A DNA stretch of 64,000 nucleotides from Allomeiothermus sp035760705 (lineage in GTDB: Bacteria; Deinococcota; Deinococci; Deinococcales; Thermaceae), in NCBI GenBank assembly GCA_035760705.1, contig DASTSL010000114.1:1-64000 (forward strand), given 5' to 3'. The notes under the pieces are model-generated. The model saw only the letters and a program-made list of their open reading frames with translations, searched no databases and was not told where the DNA came from. The translations under genes and the position numbers were made by a program. Positions 1 to 10,000 of this stretch are shown in pieces; within the stretch, counting starts at the first letter, position 1; every line of letters begins with the position of its first letter.

Positions 1-339
1 CTTGGACGCCGCCGTGCCGTCTCCGCTGAGGGTGTTGTCGTGCTCGACCTTGGTCAGCCCACCTCCTCCTGGCCCTAGCGCCACACAGCTCGAGCTTCCG
101 TCCGCCCCCACTGCATTCATGGCTTGACCCGAAGCGCAAGGAGTACTCGAAAGCTTGGCTTTGAAGGACTCGAGCGGGTCCACCGCGTTCTTGAGTGCGG
201 AGAAGTTTGCATTCACCTCTGCCGCCTTGATGGAGGTGCCTGCTGTAAAGGCGTTGGGGACGGTAACCGCCAGCACCGAAAGCCCCGACGCCACCACGAA
301 TGCACCGATCAAGAAATACTTGAGATTGCTCCCTTTCAT
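1..339 (-). CDS. Exported NANF-motif protein (partial, runs off the left edge)
   Basis: The frame is open from the ATG at 339 to the window edge (113 codons). Residues 1-25 form a signal peptide or N-terminal membrane anchor. They are followed by the motif FTAGTSIKAAEVNANFSALKNAV, split here as FTAGTSIKAAEV and NANFSALKNAV, and then by a segment ending NTLSGDGTAAS. GDGTA-type segments are common in fibre-like or collagen-like surface proteins. The first 55 residues closely match the protein at 12248-12814, so the two are paralogues. A good Shine-Dalgarno (GGAGG) lies before the ATG, and the start overlaps the stop of a 23-codon upstream ORF (ATGA). The C-terminal part and the function are unknown. 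Confidence 0.8.
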   Translation of the reverse strand, partial: MKGSNLKYFLIGAFVVASGLSVLAVTVPNAFTAGTSIKAAEVNANFSALKNAVDPLESFKAKLSSTPCASGQAMNAVGADGSSSCVALGPGGGGLTKVEHDNTLSGDGTAASK

Positions 340-407
340 ACATCCCTCCTAAGGCGGAAAATCTCACGAACCAATTCAGCTTGCTCAGGAAGATTGCTCT
401 CTTTCAT
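336..407 (-). CDS. 23-codon upstream ORF made by a leader duplication
   Basis: On the minus strand a second near-copy of the ribosome site and start (GGGATGTATGAAAGAGAGCA, 68 bp upstream) opens a short frame beginning MKESNLPEQAEL and ending DV. Its TGA overlaps the ATG of the exported protein at 339. The 29-bp blocks 324-352 and 392-420 differ at only two positions, so this is a tandem duplication of the leader. Whether it is translated is an inference. If it is, translation of the main gene would be coupled to it. Confidence 0.45.
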   Translation of the reverse strand: MKESNLPEQAELVREIFRLRRDV

Positions 408-545
408 ACATCCCTTCTAAGTAGTTCCACGATAGAAAGGTACTGTGGGGTGGAGTAGACCCACACCAGGACGCGCCGAAGCCAGCTCGAAGAACTCCCG
501 CTTTACTCCTGAGGTGAGTATCTCTATCGTGGGCACACGTATCAC

Positions 546-680
546 CTACTGCCAAGTCGCCGAGTCCCACTGGCTGTTATCCCAAACCCCGCCCTGCGGT
601 GACCCCTGGGTGCCACAGCTTCCCGCGGTCAGGAGCAGGGACAGCAGCAATGCGATCGCTGCAAGCCAACGTTTTTTCAT
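546..680 (-). CDS. Tiny lipoprotein with GVWDxSxWDxxxWQ tail (44 aa)
   Basis: The ATG at 680 follows a strong GGAGGTGA site. The protein has a basic N-terminus (MKKRW), a hydrophobic core and a lipobox-like LLTAGSC, then about 20 mature residues ending GVWDNSQWDSATWQ. The same tail pattern ends the 39-aa lipoprotein at 12831-12950, and in both places the gene lies directly upstream of a NANF-motif exported protein. The conserved pairing and tail argue that it is a real gene despite its size. The lipobox is less canonical than in its paralogue (G before S-C). Function unknown; a membrane-tethered peptide partner of the next gene is one possibility. Confidence 0.7.
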   Translation of the reverse strand: MKKRWLAAIALLLSLLLTAGSCGTQGSPQGGVWDNSQWDSATWQ

Positions 681-759
681 GCTTCACCTCCTTTCGACCA
701 AACCGAATCCCTGCCCGACCCCCTCGAGGCTTGCAAGGCGCGGGCCCCGATAGGCAGCC

Positions 760-1260
760 TCAAGGTTGCGGCACCGTGATGGACACCACTTCCACCCCCA
801 GCAGCGTCCCCGTGTCGGTGTTAAAGTTCAGCCGCAAGGCTAGGTTGAGCGGCAGGATAGGGTCGGTAGGCGTCACCGGATCGGGGGGTGTCGCGGCCCG
901 AAGCCGGAAGATGAGGTTGATGGGGTCTTCAGGTACGGCAGGGAGGGTGAGTTGCTGGGCTCCGGTGGCCCGATAAGTCAGACCGCTCGAACTGCCCACC
1001 CCCGCCACCTGGTCCAGGTTGACGTGGATGCGGATGGGGTCTCCGGGGTACGAGGAGGCCACCACGTGGATGCGCCCGCTGAGCGGCACACTGTCCAGCG
1101 AGCCGTTCGCCAGCGGGACAAACACGGTCCCGGCCAGGGGGGCTTGCAGGCCTCTGGTGCGCAGCGCGGTGTACCCCGCTATGGTACTGGTGTTCTGGCT
1201 GCAAGCGCCCAGCAGCAGGGCCAGCGCTATGGCCAATGCAGAGAGATGGTTTGGTTTCAT
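760..1260 (-). CDS. Putative lipoprotein (166 aa)
   Basis: It begins MKPNHLSALAIALALLLGAC, a clear signal peptide with lipobox LGAC (Cys20). The mature part is about 145 residues, rich in Gly, Pro and Thr, with beta-type spacing (for example IRIHVNLDQV and INLIFRLRA) and no motif I recognise. A GGAGG site precedes the ATG. It lies 82 bp downstream of the C39-like lipoprotein, probably in the same transcription unit started at about 3,807, and the gap contains a perfect palindrome at 1290-1305. Probably anchored to the outer face of a membrane; function unknown. Confidence 0.75.
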   Translation of the reverse strand: MKPNHLSALAIALALLLGACSQNTSTIAGYTALRTRGLQAPLAGTVFVPLANGSLDSVPLSGRIHVVASSYPGDPIRIHVNLDQVAGVGSSSGLTYRATGAQQLTLPAVPEDPINLIFRLRAATPPDPVTPTDPILPLNLALRLNFNTDTGTLLGVEVVSITVPQP

Positions 1261-1289
1261 AACAGCCTCCTGAGTCCTACTGTTTCTAC

Positions 1290-1305
1290 GAACCTTCTAA
1301 GGTTC
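1290..1305. repeat. Perfect inverted repeat between two lipoprotein genes
   Basis: The arms are GAACCTT and AAGGTTC around a 2-nt spacer. There is no T-tract after it on the minus strand, so it is not an intrinsic terminator. It could be an RNA processing hairpin or a protein site before the 166-aa lipoprotein. Confidence 0.4.
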
Positions 1306-1342
1306 CCAAACTGCCGCTCGAGGTGGTCAAGCCGGGCCAGGG

Positions 1343-3541
1343 TCATTTGATGACCTGGGCAACGGTGATGGTGCGCGTGCGGGAACTGGTGGAATGACCG
1401 TCGTTGACAAAGAGGTAGAAAGTCCAGGTGCCAAAGCCGCGCTGCAAGGGATCGAAGCTAGCCGTGCCATCGGGGTTGGTGGGGAGTTTACCCAGGCCGG
1501 CGCACTCCAGGGGCGTCCACTCGGGTTTGCAGGCCGACCAGCTATAGCTGAGAGGGTCGCTCTCGAGGTCGTGAGCCACTACCGAGAGGCTCAAGGGACG
1601 CATGGTCTCCACCCGCTGCCCGTCGCCAATATCGTTGCCGTTTGCGTCCTTGATGTGCATCTCGTCAATTACTGGGGGCTGGTTGGGGGGCGGGTCCACC
1701 ACGTTCACGTTCACGCTGGCCTCGGCGATGGCTCCCTGCCGCCCGATGGCCCGCAGGGTCAGGGTGCGAGGGCCGTTGGTGGTGAAGGTCAGGGAAGTGC
1801 TGCACCCCGAACCGGGAAACTCGCCGGACACGCTGCTACGCCAGGAAAGGCGCTCGCAGGGCAGGTCCAGGCTGGGGGTGCCCTCCCTGGCGAAGCCGGA
1901 AAGCTGCACTGGGACGCCCCGGTACACCGTCGCGTTCGGCGCGGGTTGGGTGATGGTCACTTGGGGAATCAGCGTGGGTGGGGTAGCCTTGAAGCGAATC
2001 TCCTTGACGTCCTGCACCACCCCGTCCTGCCGCAACTCGATCTCTATGAAGGCGGGGGTCAGGCTGCTGATCTTGTGACCGGCCAGTTCCTCGAGGCTGA
2101 ACAGCCCGTCGTAGGGGGTGATGGAGGCCAGGCTATAGGTCCCTACCGTGAGGGTGCGCCGGGTGGTGCTTGGCAGGCTGCCCGCGTGGAGACGTACCAG
2201 CACCTCGTACTCCAGTGGCGCCCCGGTGAGGTTGACCACGTTGAAGCTCAGCCTGGGGTTGGCGCTGCTGGGGATGGCGCGGCCCGAGTCGGCGTCGTAG
2301 GGGATATAGCCAAAACCCTGGGTGTCGTCGAAGAGGTACCCGCCCAGGTAGCGGCCATCCCACTTGCTGCTGGAGAGCAGGGTGGCATATGGGTCGTAGA
2401 TGCTGAGCGAGGAGGGGGCCAGCTCGAGTGAGCCCCGGCGCTCGGCCTCGGGCCGGGGTTCGCCGTAGATCACCAGCGTGCTGAGGTCTTGGTTGGGCTC
2501 TGACGAGCAGCCCTTGGAAGGATTGTTGGGGTCTTTAAGCTTGCAGGTCCACTCCTTGAACTGCTTCCAGGTCATGAAAGGGTGGAAGCCATTCCAGCGG
2601 TCGTTGCTGTTGTTGATAAAGACCCCGTTGCCGTTGGCTCCGGCAATTATGAAAGCGTGCCATTGACGGTCGGAGGTGGCCACCAGCGGGCGAGCCGGAC
2701 CCAGACCGAAGAAGCCGGTGGTGAGCTGGATGGCATAGGCGGTGAAGGGGGCGCTGGGCATCAGGTTGGGATCCCAGCGCAACCACTTCCAGAGCTGCTC
2801 GGGAACCCCGGTGTTCTTCACGAAGTCGCCCACCCAGCCGGATTGTTGGGCGGGCCAGTCCAGCATGTCGGTGAGGGTGTAGTTGGCCACCCGCCCGGTA
2901 GGGGCCCCGAAGGGGCGCCCATTGATCCCCGGCAAGGGCTTGAAATAGTTGATCAGCATGGCCATCGAGGTGGGGCTGCACCAGGGATACCCGGCCTGCC
3001 AGTAGAAGGGCACCTGCAAGGGGTTGTCCCCGCCCTCGGTGGGCACTTGCCGCACTACTACTGGGGTGTACAGCCCACCTCGCGGCACCTCTAGGGTCAG
3101 GGGATTGCCCTGAGCCTGGACCGCATTCAGCGAGAGGCCAGGGATGGGCCGCACATAGGTGGCTGGGCCGCCGTCCTTGGCATTGTCGGGGCTGGTCTCG
3201 AGGTAGAGGTAATAGGCGGGCTGGCTGTCGGGGGTGTAGGGGGCCTGCAGACTGGCCGGTTGTTTCAGACTGGCCCCGCCCAGATCCACCCGTACCGCCG
3301 GACCCACCGGCTGCATGGGATTGTCGGCGGGTTCTACGGGTTTTTCCCCCACCTCCAGCGTCACCGTACTGTCCTGGCTCAGGGCTCCCGCCAGGATCAC
3401 CAACTTGGCTCCAGCGGTCTCTAAAGTGCCTCCCTGAGCAGCTGGGATGAAGGCCGAGGTGCTGCTGTCCTTGCCTCCACCGGACAGGTTGCAGGCCGAA
3501 AGGGTCAGCGCGGCCAGAATCCCCACGAGTGTTTTTCGCAT
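1343..3541 (-). CDS. Lipoprotein with C39/papain-like peptidase domain and C-terminal Ig-like repeats
   Basis: The start is the ATG at 3541 (MRKTLVGIL), preceded by GGAGG and 2 nt after the stop of the zinc-ribbon gene. Lipobox LSAC has Cys17. Residues 30-165 resemble a small beta domain. Residues 175-335 carry a C39_2/papain-like signature: QVPFYWQAGYPWCSPTS with candidate nucleophile Cys188, WHAFIIAG with His295, and an NNSND region near 312 for the third residue. After about residue 500 come two Ig/PKD-like segments separated by a Pro-rich linker (VVDPPPNQPP). The protein at 10300-12177 has the same core and the shared DVKxxRFK stretch but stops there. It may be a peptidase or a non-catalytic peptide-binding fold; the substrate is unknown. 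Transcribed from the SARP-type promoter at 3775-3807. Confidence 0.8.
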   Translation of the reverse strand: MRKTLVGILAALTLSACNLSGGGKDSSTSAFIPAAQGGTLETAGAKLVILAGALSQDSTVTLEVGEKPVEPADNPMQPVGPAVRVDLGGASLKQPASLQAPYTPDSQPAYYLYLETSPDNAKDGGPATYVRPIPGLSLNAVQAQGNPLTLEVPRGGLYTPVVVRQVPTEGGDNPLQVPFYWQAGYPWCSPTSMAMLINYFKPLPGINGRPFGAPTGRVANYTLTDMLDWPAQQSGWVGDFVKNTGVPEQLWKWLRWDPNLMPSAPFTAYAIQLTTGFFGLGPARPLVATSDRQWHAFIIAGANGNGVFINNSNDRWNGFHPFMTWKQFKEWTCKLKDPNNPSKGCSSEPNQDLSTLVIYGEPRPEAERRGSLELAPSSLSIYDPYATLLSSSKWDGRYLGGYLFDDTQGFGYIPYDADSGRAIPSSANPRLSFNVVNLTGAPLEYEVLVRLHAGSLPSTTRRTLTVGTYSLASITPYDGLFSLEELAGHKISSLTPAFIEIELRQDGVVQDVKEIRFKATPPTLIPQVTITQPAPNATVYRGVPVQLSGFAREGTPSLDLPCERLSWRSSVSGEFPGSGCSTSLTFTTNGPRTLTLRAIGRQGAIAEASVNVNVVDPPPNQPPVIDEMHIKDANGNDIGDGQRVETMRPLSLSVVAHDLESDPLSYSWSACKPEWTPLECAGLGKLPTNPDGTASFDPLQRGFGTWTFYLFVNDGHSTSSRTRTITVAQVIK

Positions 3542-3543
3542 CT

Positions 3544-3750
3544 TTACCTCCTGAGTTCCTCGCTTTGATCGAGGCGGAACCCACACCTCACGCAGTAGCG
3601 CGCATACGGCGAGGTGATGGGGGCTTTGCAACGGGGACAGGCCTCCAGGAGCCGGGTGCCGTCGTCAGGGCAGTACCTCTCCCCCGAAGCCGCCGGGACT
3701 GCCCGGAAGCAACGCGGGCACAGCCGGTAAGCAACGCCTATGGTTCCCAC
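3544..3750 (-). CDS. Double zinc-ribbon protein (68 aa)
   Basis: The protein has two CPxC-type knuckle sets: CPRCFRAV with a later YCPDDG, and CPRCKAPI with YCVRCGFRLD. This is the pattern of DZR/zinc-ribbon domains. The start is a GTG at 3750, 9 nt after GGAGG; an ATG 1 nt out of phase opens a different frame and is rejected. The stop lies 2 nt before the C39-like lipoprotein start, so the genes are tightly coupled. It is the first gene after the promoter at 3775-3807. A cytoplasmic adaptor or regulatory role is plausible but not shown. Confidence 0.7.
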   Translation of the reverse strand: MGTIGVAYRLCPRCFRAVPAASGERYCPDDGTRLLEACPRCKAPITSPYARYCVRCGFRLDQSEELRR

Positions 3751-3774
3751 GCATTCAAACCTCCTCTGCCCTAC

Positions 3775-3807
3775 AGGGTGGAGGAGGCCCGGTTATCTGC
3801 CGGTTAG
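3775..3807 (-). promoter_or_regulatory. SARP-type promoter for zinc-ribbon/C39 lipoprotein unit
   Basis: Minus strand: heptamers CTAACCG and ATAACCG start 11 bp apart. The -10 box CACCCT begins 16 bp after the start of the second heptamer, and no TTGACA-like -35 exists apart from the repeats. The same geometry occurs at five other promoters of this cluster. Confidence 0.6.
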
Positions 3808-3980
3808 TTCTTAGGAGGTTTTTGCCGGTCAAGTAAAAGTACCTAACGGTGGATCTGGTGATCGCCGGGGCCACCCAAGTACATGACCTCGGGTAAAAGG
3901 GTCCGCGAGCCAGCCTCTAGCCATCGTGCCTGGCGTAGCCATCAGCTATTGGCTATTGGCGACTTCTGCAAGAAGCCCAA

Positions 3981-6900
3981 TCAGACAGGGTGACCCTCGA
4001 GAAACCCCTGCCAGTCTTGGGGCAATGCCTCGCCCACCTCTGTCATTCGTTCCCTGGCCTGCTGGTAGAGCCTCGAGAGCCCCCGGCGGTTGCCCTCCTG
4101 GCGCAGGGCCCGCAGGGTGAGGGCCAGGATTTCGGCGTCGTAGGGCTCGGCAGAAAGCAGAATCCTTCCCAAGCGCACGGCTTCGCGGGGATCGGTCTCG
4201 AGCAGGCTTCGGACCCGGCCCGCCAGAGCTTGGTACAAGGCCCCGCGCACGGCCTCGTCACGGTCCCCTGAGGCGTCCTCGAGCAAGCCCCCGCGCCACA
4301 GCTGGGTATCGCCGGTTTTGAGAAACAGCTCGGCGTCGGTCTCCAGCGAGCCCAGGGTATAGCCGCCCGGAGTGGTGGCGATGACCCCCTGACCAAGGTG
4401 GGCCCGGGCCTGGAACACCGCCTGTTTGAGCAGGTTGGCGGCCTCGGCTTCCGGCAGGCCGGGGTAGAGGGCCTCAAGCAACTCGAGGGTGCCCACTTCT
4501 GCACGCCCGGCGATGCGGGCTTCTACCAATAGGGCTAGAAGTTCTTTGCGTTTTTGGCCACGGACAGGTTTGCCCCCCAGGAGCATAGGGCCCAAAACCG
4601 CGAGGGGTGAGATGCCCCTCAGGGGAGCCTGCGGTGCGGGGGCTGGCTGGGCAAGCCGGGGAAACTCCCGCAAGATCCACTGCTCAAGAGAAGCCCAGCC
4701 CCGGCTTCTGGCCCGCTCGAGCCGCATCGAAACCCCGCTTAGGTTCCCCGTCAGCCGGTCAATTTTCACCCCTACCCCTTCCAGCATGAGAAGATCGCCG
4801 ACCGAGTCGGCGATGGAGTAGGCTTCGCGGAGGTCTTGCAGGGCTCGCTCAGGGTGGCCCAACCGTTCCAGGGCTTCGGCTTGGGCATCCAAGTACATCC
4901 CCAGAAGCTGTGGATAGTTACCCTGGCGCAACTGCGCGATAGATTCCTCGGCGGCGGCCAAACCCTCTGCCGGGCGACCTGCGCGAACTAGGGCATAAAT
5001 CATCTGAATCTTGGCGTTGATTTTAGCCCTCGGACTTTTGAGCGTTTCGGCCAGAGCACACGCCTCCCTGGCGTATTTCAGGCCGAGCTGGGTGCTGAGG
5101 GGGGTTCCTCGGGAGCTATAGAGCCAAGCCAGGGAATTGAGCACGCTGCCCAGGAAGTCCGAGGCATCCAGGCGGCGCAGGTATTCTAGCGCCTCGAGGT
5201 GGTAGTCCTCGGCTACCTGATCCTGATTCAGTTGCAGAAGGCTGGCCGCCATATGGTTTTTCAAGATGGCACACCACCGCCCATCCCCTAGGTTCGAAAA
5301 TACCCCGTAGGCTTCCTGAAACGCGCCCAGGGCCTCGGCAAAACGGGCCGAGTAATGGAGGATGATTCCTTTGCGGTGCAGTGCAAAGGCTATATCTCGG
5401 GGGGTTTCATACTGTCTGAGGCTGTTGAGGGCTGCCTCGACCAAGGCCAGTGATGGCTCGAACTGGCCGAGAAAAAATTTGGCCCTGGCCAGATTGACTT
5501 GCAATTTAGCGCGTTCGTAGTTGGTCAGATGGGGCTGCATGAGCACTGCGTCAAGCCAGGTTTGACTGCGCTCAAACTGGCCCAAAGCAAGCATTGCATC
5601 CGACACCAAGACCACGGTGTCGGCCTTGGCTTGAGGGTGAATCTGGGGATGCTTCTCCCACAATTCCACCACCCCCGCATGATCATCCAAGATGGCTTTC
5701 AGGCGGATCAAGCGCAACAACCAAGCCGAGCCCTGCCGCAAGGTTTCCGGCAACGTCTGCAACACCCGCTCGACCTCGGCTTGCTGCCCCTTGTGGGCCA
5801 ATAATTCTGCTAGGAGATAGGTGGCTTCGAAATCGTCAGGCCGCAAACGCAATACCAGTTCCAGCAGTTGGATTGCTCGAGGCAAGTCGGCAGATCGCAG
5901 GATTTGCGCTGCCTCCAGCGCCAACCTTCCCCGCTCCTCCCCCTGGGCATATTCCGCTGCTCGGGCCAGGAAGCGTGCGGCCTGGACTTCATTCCCCCGG
6001 CTCTTGGCACTTTGGGCCGCCTGCAAGAGCCCCTGCTTGGCCGGTTCGCCCTCGAGCCCGGCTTCCTCCACGAACCCTGCCGCCGCTTCGGGGTCATCGG
6101 CCAGAGCTTCCAGGGCTCTTCGCGCCAGGGCCTGCTTGCGCTCGGGGCGCAGGGTCTTGAGCCGCACCTCGCGGAAGAGTGGGTGGGCGAAGTCCGAACC
6201 CCGCAGGATTCCCCGCTCCAGCAGCCGAACCTTGGCTCTCTCGAGCTCGGCGGCCCCCAGCCCGGCCACCCTGGCCCACAGTTCCTGGGGTGCTTCCGGC
6301 GGCAGGATGGCCCTGGCTTCCAGGGCTTTGCGTAGGGTTTCGGAGCCTGAAACCTCCAGGATTTGCCGCTCGAGCAGGGCTTCCACCGTGAGGGGCAACA
6401 GGCCAGCCGGGGGAGCACGCCAATGCCAGCGCTGGCTATCGCTCCAGAGGAATCCCGCTCTTGCCAAGTAGCGCAGGTACTCCAGGGTGAACAGCGGGTT
6501 TCCCCTCGCCCGAGCGTAGATCCAGTGGGCGGCTTCCTCGGGCAGAGAGGCCCCCACCTCGGCCTGGAGCACTTCGGCGGAAGCTGCGCCGTCCAGGGGT
6601 TCGAGCCGCACCGCCTCGAAGGGCTCCGGCGGCTGCATCCGGCTCGTGACCAAAAAGGCTACCCCTCGAGTACGGTTTACCCGCTGGGCCAAAGCTGTGG
6701 CGAGTTCGTGGCGAGGGGGGTCGGCTTCGTGCAGGTCTTCGAGATGCAGGATCACCGGGGCCAGCGCCCCCAGCAAAGCTCCTAGGGCATCGGCGACCTG
6801 GGGGGCCTCGGCAAACTCGCCTCTGGCCAGACGCTCCAACACCCGTTCGGCCCATAGGGGGAGCCTCGGGGGCCTGGGGAGGGTAAGGGTCAGCTCTGCC

Positions 6901-7079
6901 AGCCGCGTGGTGGCGTGGAAGCTAAAGCCCTTGCAGGGGGTCTCGAGGAGCAAGCGCCGGGCCGTCCAGGTCTTGCCGATTCCGGCCTCCCCCCACAGCG
7001 CCAGGGCTACCCCTGTGCGTTTGAGCACGACGGCCTTAAGCCTAGGGATAAGGAGGATGAGGTTATCTGCGGCAATCAT
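3981..7079 (-). CDS. STAND ATPase-TPR regulator with C-terminal SARP-like winged helix (1032 aa)
   Basis: The N-terminal ATPase has Walker A GEAGIGKT (residues 30-37) and a Walker B-like VILHLEDLHEADP. The middle 350-750 is Ala/Leu-rich helical TPR-type sequence. The last 200 residues read LAVLGPMLLGGKPVRGQKRKE and onward, matching the Trans_reg_C winged helix of SARPs, with a TTPGGYTL wing, followed by a BTAD-like helical part. In ordinary SARPs the DNA-binding domain is N-terminal, so the order is inverted. It lies 15 bp after its paralogue at 7094-10240, with no promoter seen between, so the two are probably co-transcribed. Inferred role: ligand- or ATP-gated activator of the surrounding lipoprotein genes. 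Confidence 0.85.
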   Translation of the reverse strand: MIAADNLILLIPRLKAVVLKRTGVALALWGEAGIGKTWTARRLLLETPCKGFSFHATTRLAELTLTLPRPPRLPLWAERVLERLARGEFAEAPQVADALGALLGALAPVILHLEDLHEADPPRHELATALAQRVNRTRGVAFLVTSRMQPPEPFEAVRLEPLDGAASAEVLQAEVGASLPEEAAHWIYARARGNPLFTLEYLRYLARAGFLWSDSQRWHWRAPPAGLLPLTVEALLERQILEVSGSETLRKALEARAILPPEAPQELWARVAGLGAAELERAKVRLLERGILRGSDFAHPLFREVRLKTLRPERKQALARRALEALADDPEAAAGFVEEAGLEGEPAKQGLLQAAQSAKSRGNEVQAARFLARAAEYAQGEERGRLALEAAQILRSADLPRAIQLLELVLRLRPDDFEATYLLAELLAHKGQQAEVERVLQTLPETLRQGSAWLLRLIRLKAILDDHAGVVELWEKHPQIHPQAKADTVVLVSDAMLALGQFERSQTWLDAVLMQPHLTNYERAKLQVNLARAKFFLGQFEPSLALVEAALNSLRQYETPRDIAFALHRKGIILHYSARFAEALGAFQEAYGVFSNLGDGRWCAILKNHMAASLLQLNQDQVAEDYHLEALEYLRRLDASDFLGSVLNSLAWLYSSRGTPLSTQLGLKYAREACALAETLKSPRAKINAKIQMIYALVRAGRPAEGLAAAEESIAQLRQGNYPQLLGMYLDAQAEALERLGHPERALQDLREAYSIADSVGDLLMLEGVGVKIDRLTGNLSGVSMRLERARSRGWASLEQWILREFPRLAQPAPAPQAPLRGISPLAVLGPMLLGGKPVRGQKRKELLALLVEARIAGRAEVGTLELLEALYPGLPEAEAANLLKQAVFQARAHLGQGVIATTPGGYTLGSLETDAELFLKTGDTQLWRGGLLEDASGDRDEAVRGALYQALAGRVRSLLETDPREAVRLGRILLSAEPYDAEILALTLRALRQEGNRRGLSRLYQQARERMTEVGEALPQDWQGFLEGHPV

Positions 7080-7093
7080 CGATCAAAAGCCAA

Positions 7094-10000
7094 TCAGCCC
7101 TGCACCTCCGCGTTCAGATACTCCATCCAACCGATCGGCAACTGCTCACCCACCTCGAGCATCCATTCCCTGGCTTCCTCGTAGAGGCGAGCCAGGCTCT
7201 TGTGGTTTTTGCTGCCCCGCAGGGCCAGCAGGGTCAGGCGCAAGGCCTGTGGGTCATAGGGGTCGGCCTCGAGCAGGATTCTTCCCAGCCGGGCAGCCTC
7301 CTTGGGGTCGGCCTCGAGCAAGGCCTGGGCGCGGGTACGCAGGGCCAGATGCACCGACTCGCGCACGGTCTCGTGGAGGGAGGAGAGGCCCTCCAGGTAG
7401 GCCCCCCGCCACAGGCTGGGGTCGCCGGTGCGCAAAAACTCTTCCAGGTCTGAGCTTACCGCCACTCCCAGCGCATAACCGGAGGGGGTGGTGACCACGG
7501 CGGAAGCGCCCAGGTTCGAGCGCACCGTGCGGATGAGTTCCTTGAGCGAGGAGGCAGCCTTTTTCTCGTCCTCGCCGGGGTAGAGGCGGTCTAGAAGCTC
7601 GAGCTTGCCCACCTCGGTCTTCCCGGCCACCCGGGCCTCGAGCAAGAGGGCCAGCAGTTCCTGGCGCTTGTGGCCCCGCAGCGGTTCCCCGGCAAATTGG
7701 AGGGGCCCCAGGACTTCCAGGCGTGGGCCGGTGGCTGGGGGCTCGAGCCTGTGCGCGGCGGGCCGGGAATGCTCAGCGAGTTGGGGGAAGAGGCGCACGG
7801 CCAGGTTGACCCCGTTCATCAGGCCGCGCTCCGCGAACCACTCCATCCGCCGCCGGGCGCTTTCTAGATCTCCGTTGAGCCGGTCCAGCTCGAGGCCGAC
7901 CTTGTGCTGGTCCACCTCCAGGTGGAGTTCCCGGGCCAGCTTTAAGGCCTGCTGCAACGCCCCCAGGGCTGCTGCTTCGCCCAAAGCACCCAGGGCCAAG
8001 CCCCTGGCCCAGAGGGTTTGCAGGGTGTCGTGGGGGGAGTTCCCGGCGGCTTCGGCCACGCCTTCGGCCTCGGCGGTGAGGGCCAGAGCCCGCTCGGGGT
8101 ATCCGGCCCGGATTTGGGCGAACGCGGCGTCGAGAAGCACTTCCCGCAGCAAGCGGGGGTTTCCCATCTGGCGGGCGTAGCCGAGCGCTTGCTCGGCGTG
8201 CCTGAGGGCCAGGAGCTTGGCGATGGGGGTGTCCTGGGAGCGGTAGAGCAGGTTCGCCATCGAGTGGGTGGCGGTCAGGGGGCGGCTGGGGCCGTAAAGC
8301 TCGAGGGTGGCGATGGCCTCGCTCAGGGCTTCCTCGGCGACTTCGTAGCGGCCTTGCTCGATCAGCGCTTCGGCCAGCGCGGCCTGGGCGAAGGCGTAGG
8401 CGTTGGCGTCCCCGACCTGGCGGCGGATCTGGAGCGCTTCCTCGAGGCAATTGCTCATCTCGCCGTAGCGCCCCAGCATGCGCAAGAAGGCCGCCCGGTT
8501 GACCAGCGCGGTGCCCCGCAGACGCGGCACGTCGAGCGGGGCTAGGATTTCCAGGACCTCGGCCAAGGTGGCCTCCGCCGCGGCGTACTCGCCTCGGTGG
8601 TAATGGATCAGGGCCTGGGTGGACAAGAACTCGCAGCGCAGGGTGGGGTGGGTTAGGGGATCGGTGGTGCTGAGGCCCTGGGTGACGAGGGTCTGGGCTT
8701 TCTCGGTCTGCCCCGTAGCCAGGGCCGAACCTGCTACCGCCCGCAACAGTTCCGGCGAAGGGTCGGCGTGAAGCTCGGGGTGGGCCTCCCAGATCTCCAG
8801 GGCTTGGGCGTTTTTCCCGCCGATATGGTAGGTGCTGATGGATAGCGCGGGGAGGTTTACCGCCTCGCGCAGGCTTTGGGGAAGCTCTCGGAGCAGGGCC
8901 TCGAGGTCGGGCATCCGGCCCTGCCGGGCCAGCAGGTGGGCGTAAAACCGCACCGCCTCAGGCGTCGCAGCGGAGGTCGGCAGGGCGAGCTTGACCAGCC
9001 GGGCGGCTTCCGGGAGGTCGTGGTGTTGGAGCACCTGGGCGGCTTCCAGGGCCAGCCTTCCCTGTTCCTCACCCCAGGCGTACTCCACCGCCCGGGCCAT
9101 CCACCGGGCCGCTTGCGTCTCGTTCCCGGCCTGCTTGGCCTGTTCGGCGGCCCGGCGGAGCAACTCGAGCGCCGGTTTGCGCTCCAGGCCGGCAGCCTCG
9201 ACGTAGGCCGCCGCCGCCTGGGGCTCCCCCGCTCGCAACGCCTCGAGCGTCCGCCGGGCCAGCCCCTGGCGCTGCAGCGAGGGCATCAGGTTCAGGGTGA
9301 CTTCGCGGAATAGGGGGTGAGCGAACTTCCCACCCCGCATCAGCCCGCGGCGTTGGAGTTCGAGATGGGCGGCCTCGAGCCTTTCCCGGCTGAGCCCGGT
9401 CACCTCCGCCCACAAGGTGGCGGAAACCTCTACCGGCAGGATGGCCCTAGCCTCCAGCGCGGCCCTTACCCCGGCCTCCAAGACGGCTTCCCCCACCAAC
9501 CGTTCGATCAGGGCCTCGACAGTCAGGGGTACGTCGGCGGTGGGCGGGGGTCGCCAGCGCCACTTTCTCCCGTCGTTCCACAAAAACCCCCGCCGGGCCA
9601 GGTGGCGGAAGAACTCGAGGGTAAAGAGCGGGTTGCCCGCCGCTTGGGTGTAGATCCAGTCCAGGGCTTCTGCGGGCAGGCTGGCCCCGGCCTCGCCCTC
9701 GAGGAGCCGGCGGACACCAGCGGCGTCCAAGGGTTCTAGTCGGAATGCGACGAAGGGTGCGGGGGGCATCACCCGGCTGGTAACGAGCAAGGCTACCCCC
9801 CGGCTTCGCTTGACCATCGTGGCTAGCTTCCCCACCCAGTCGAGCCGCTCCGGGCTCGCTTCGTGCAGGTCCTCGAGGTGCAGGATCACCGGGGCCAGCC
9901 CCCCCAGCAAGGCGCTTAAGGCCGAGGCCGCTTTTTCATTCTCGACGTGCTCTCCGCGCTCGAGGCGGCGCAGGAGGCTCTCGGCCCAGGCCGGGGGCTT

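Noticed and set aside
385..570. 61-codon minus-strand frame before the first gene
   Set aside because: It overlaps the tiny lipoprotein stop and leader duplication and has no ribosome site or motif.
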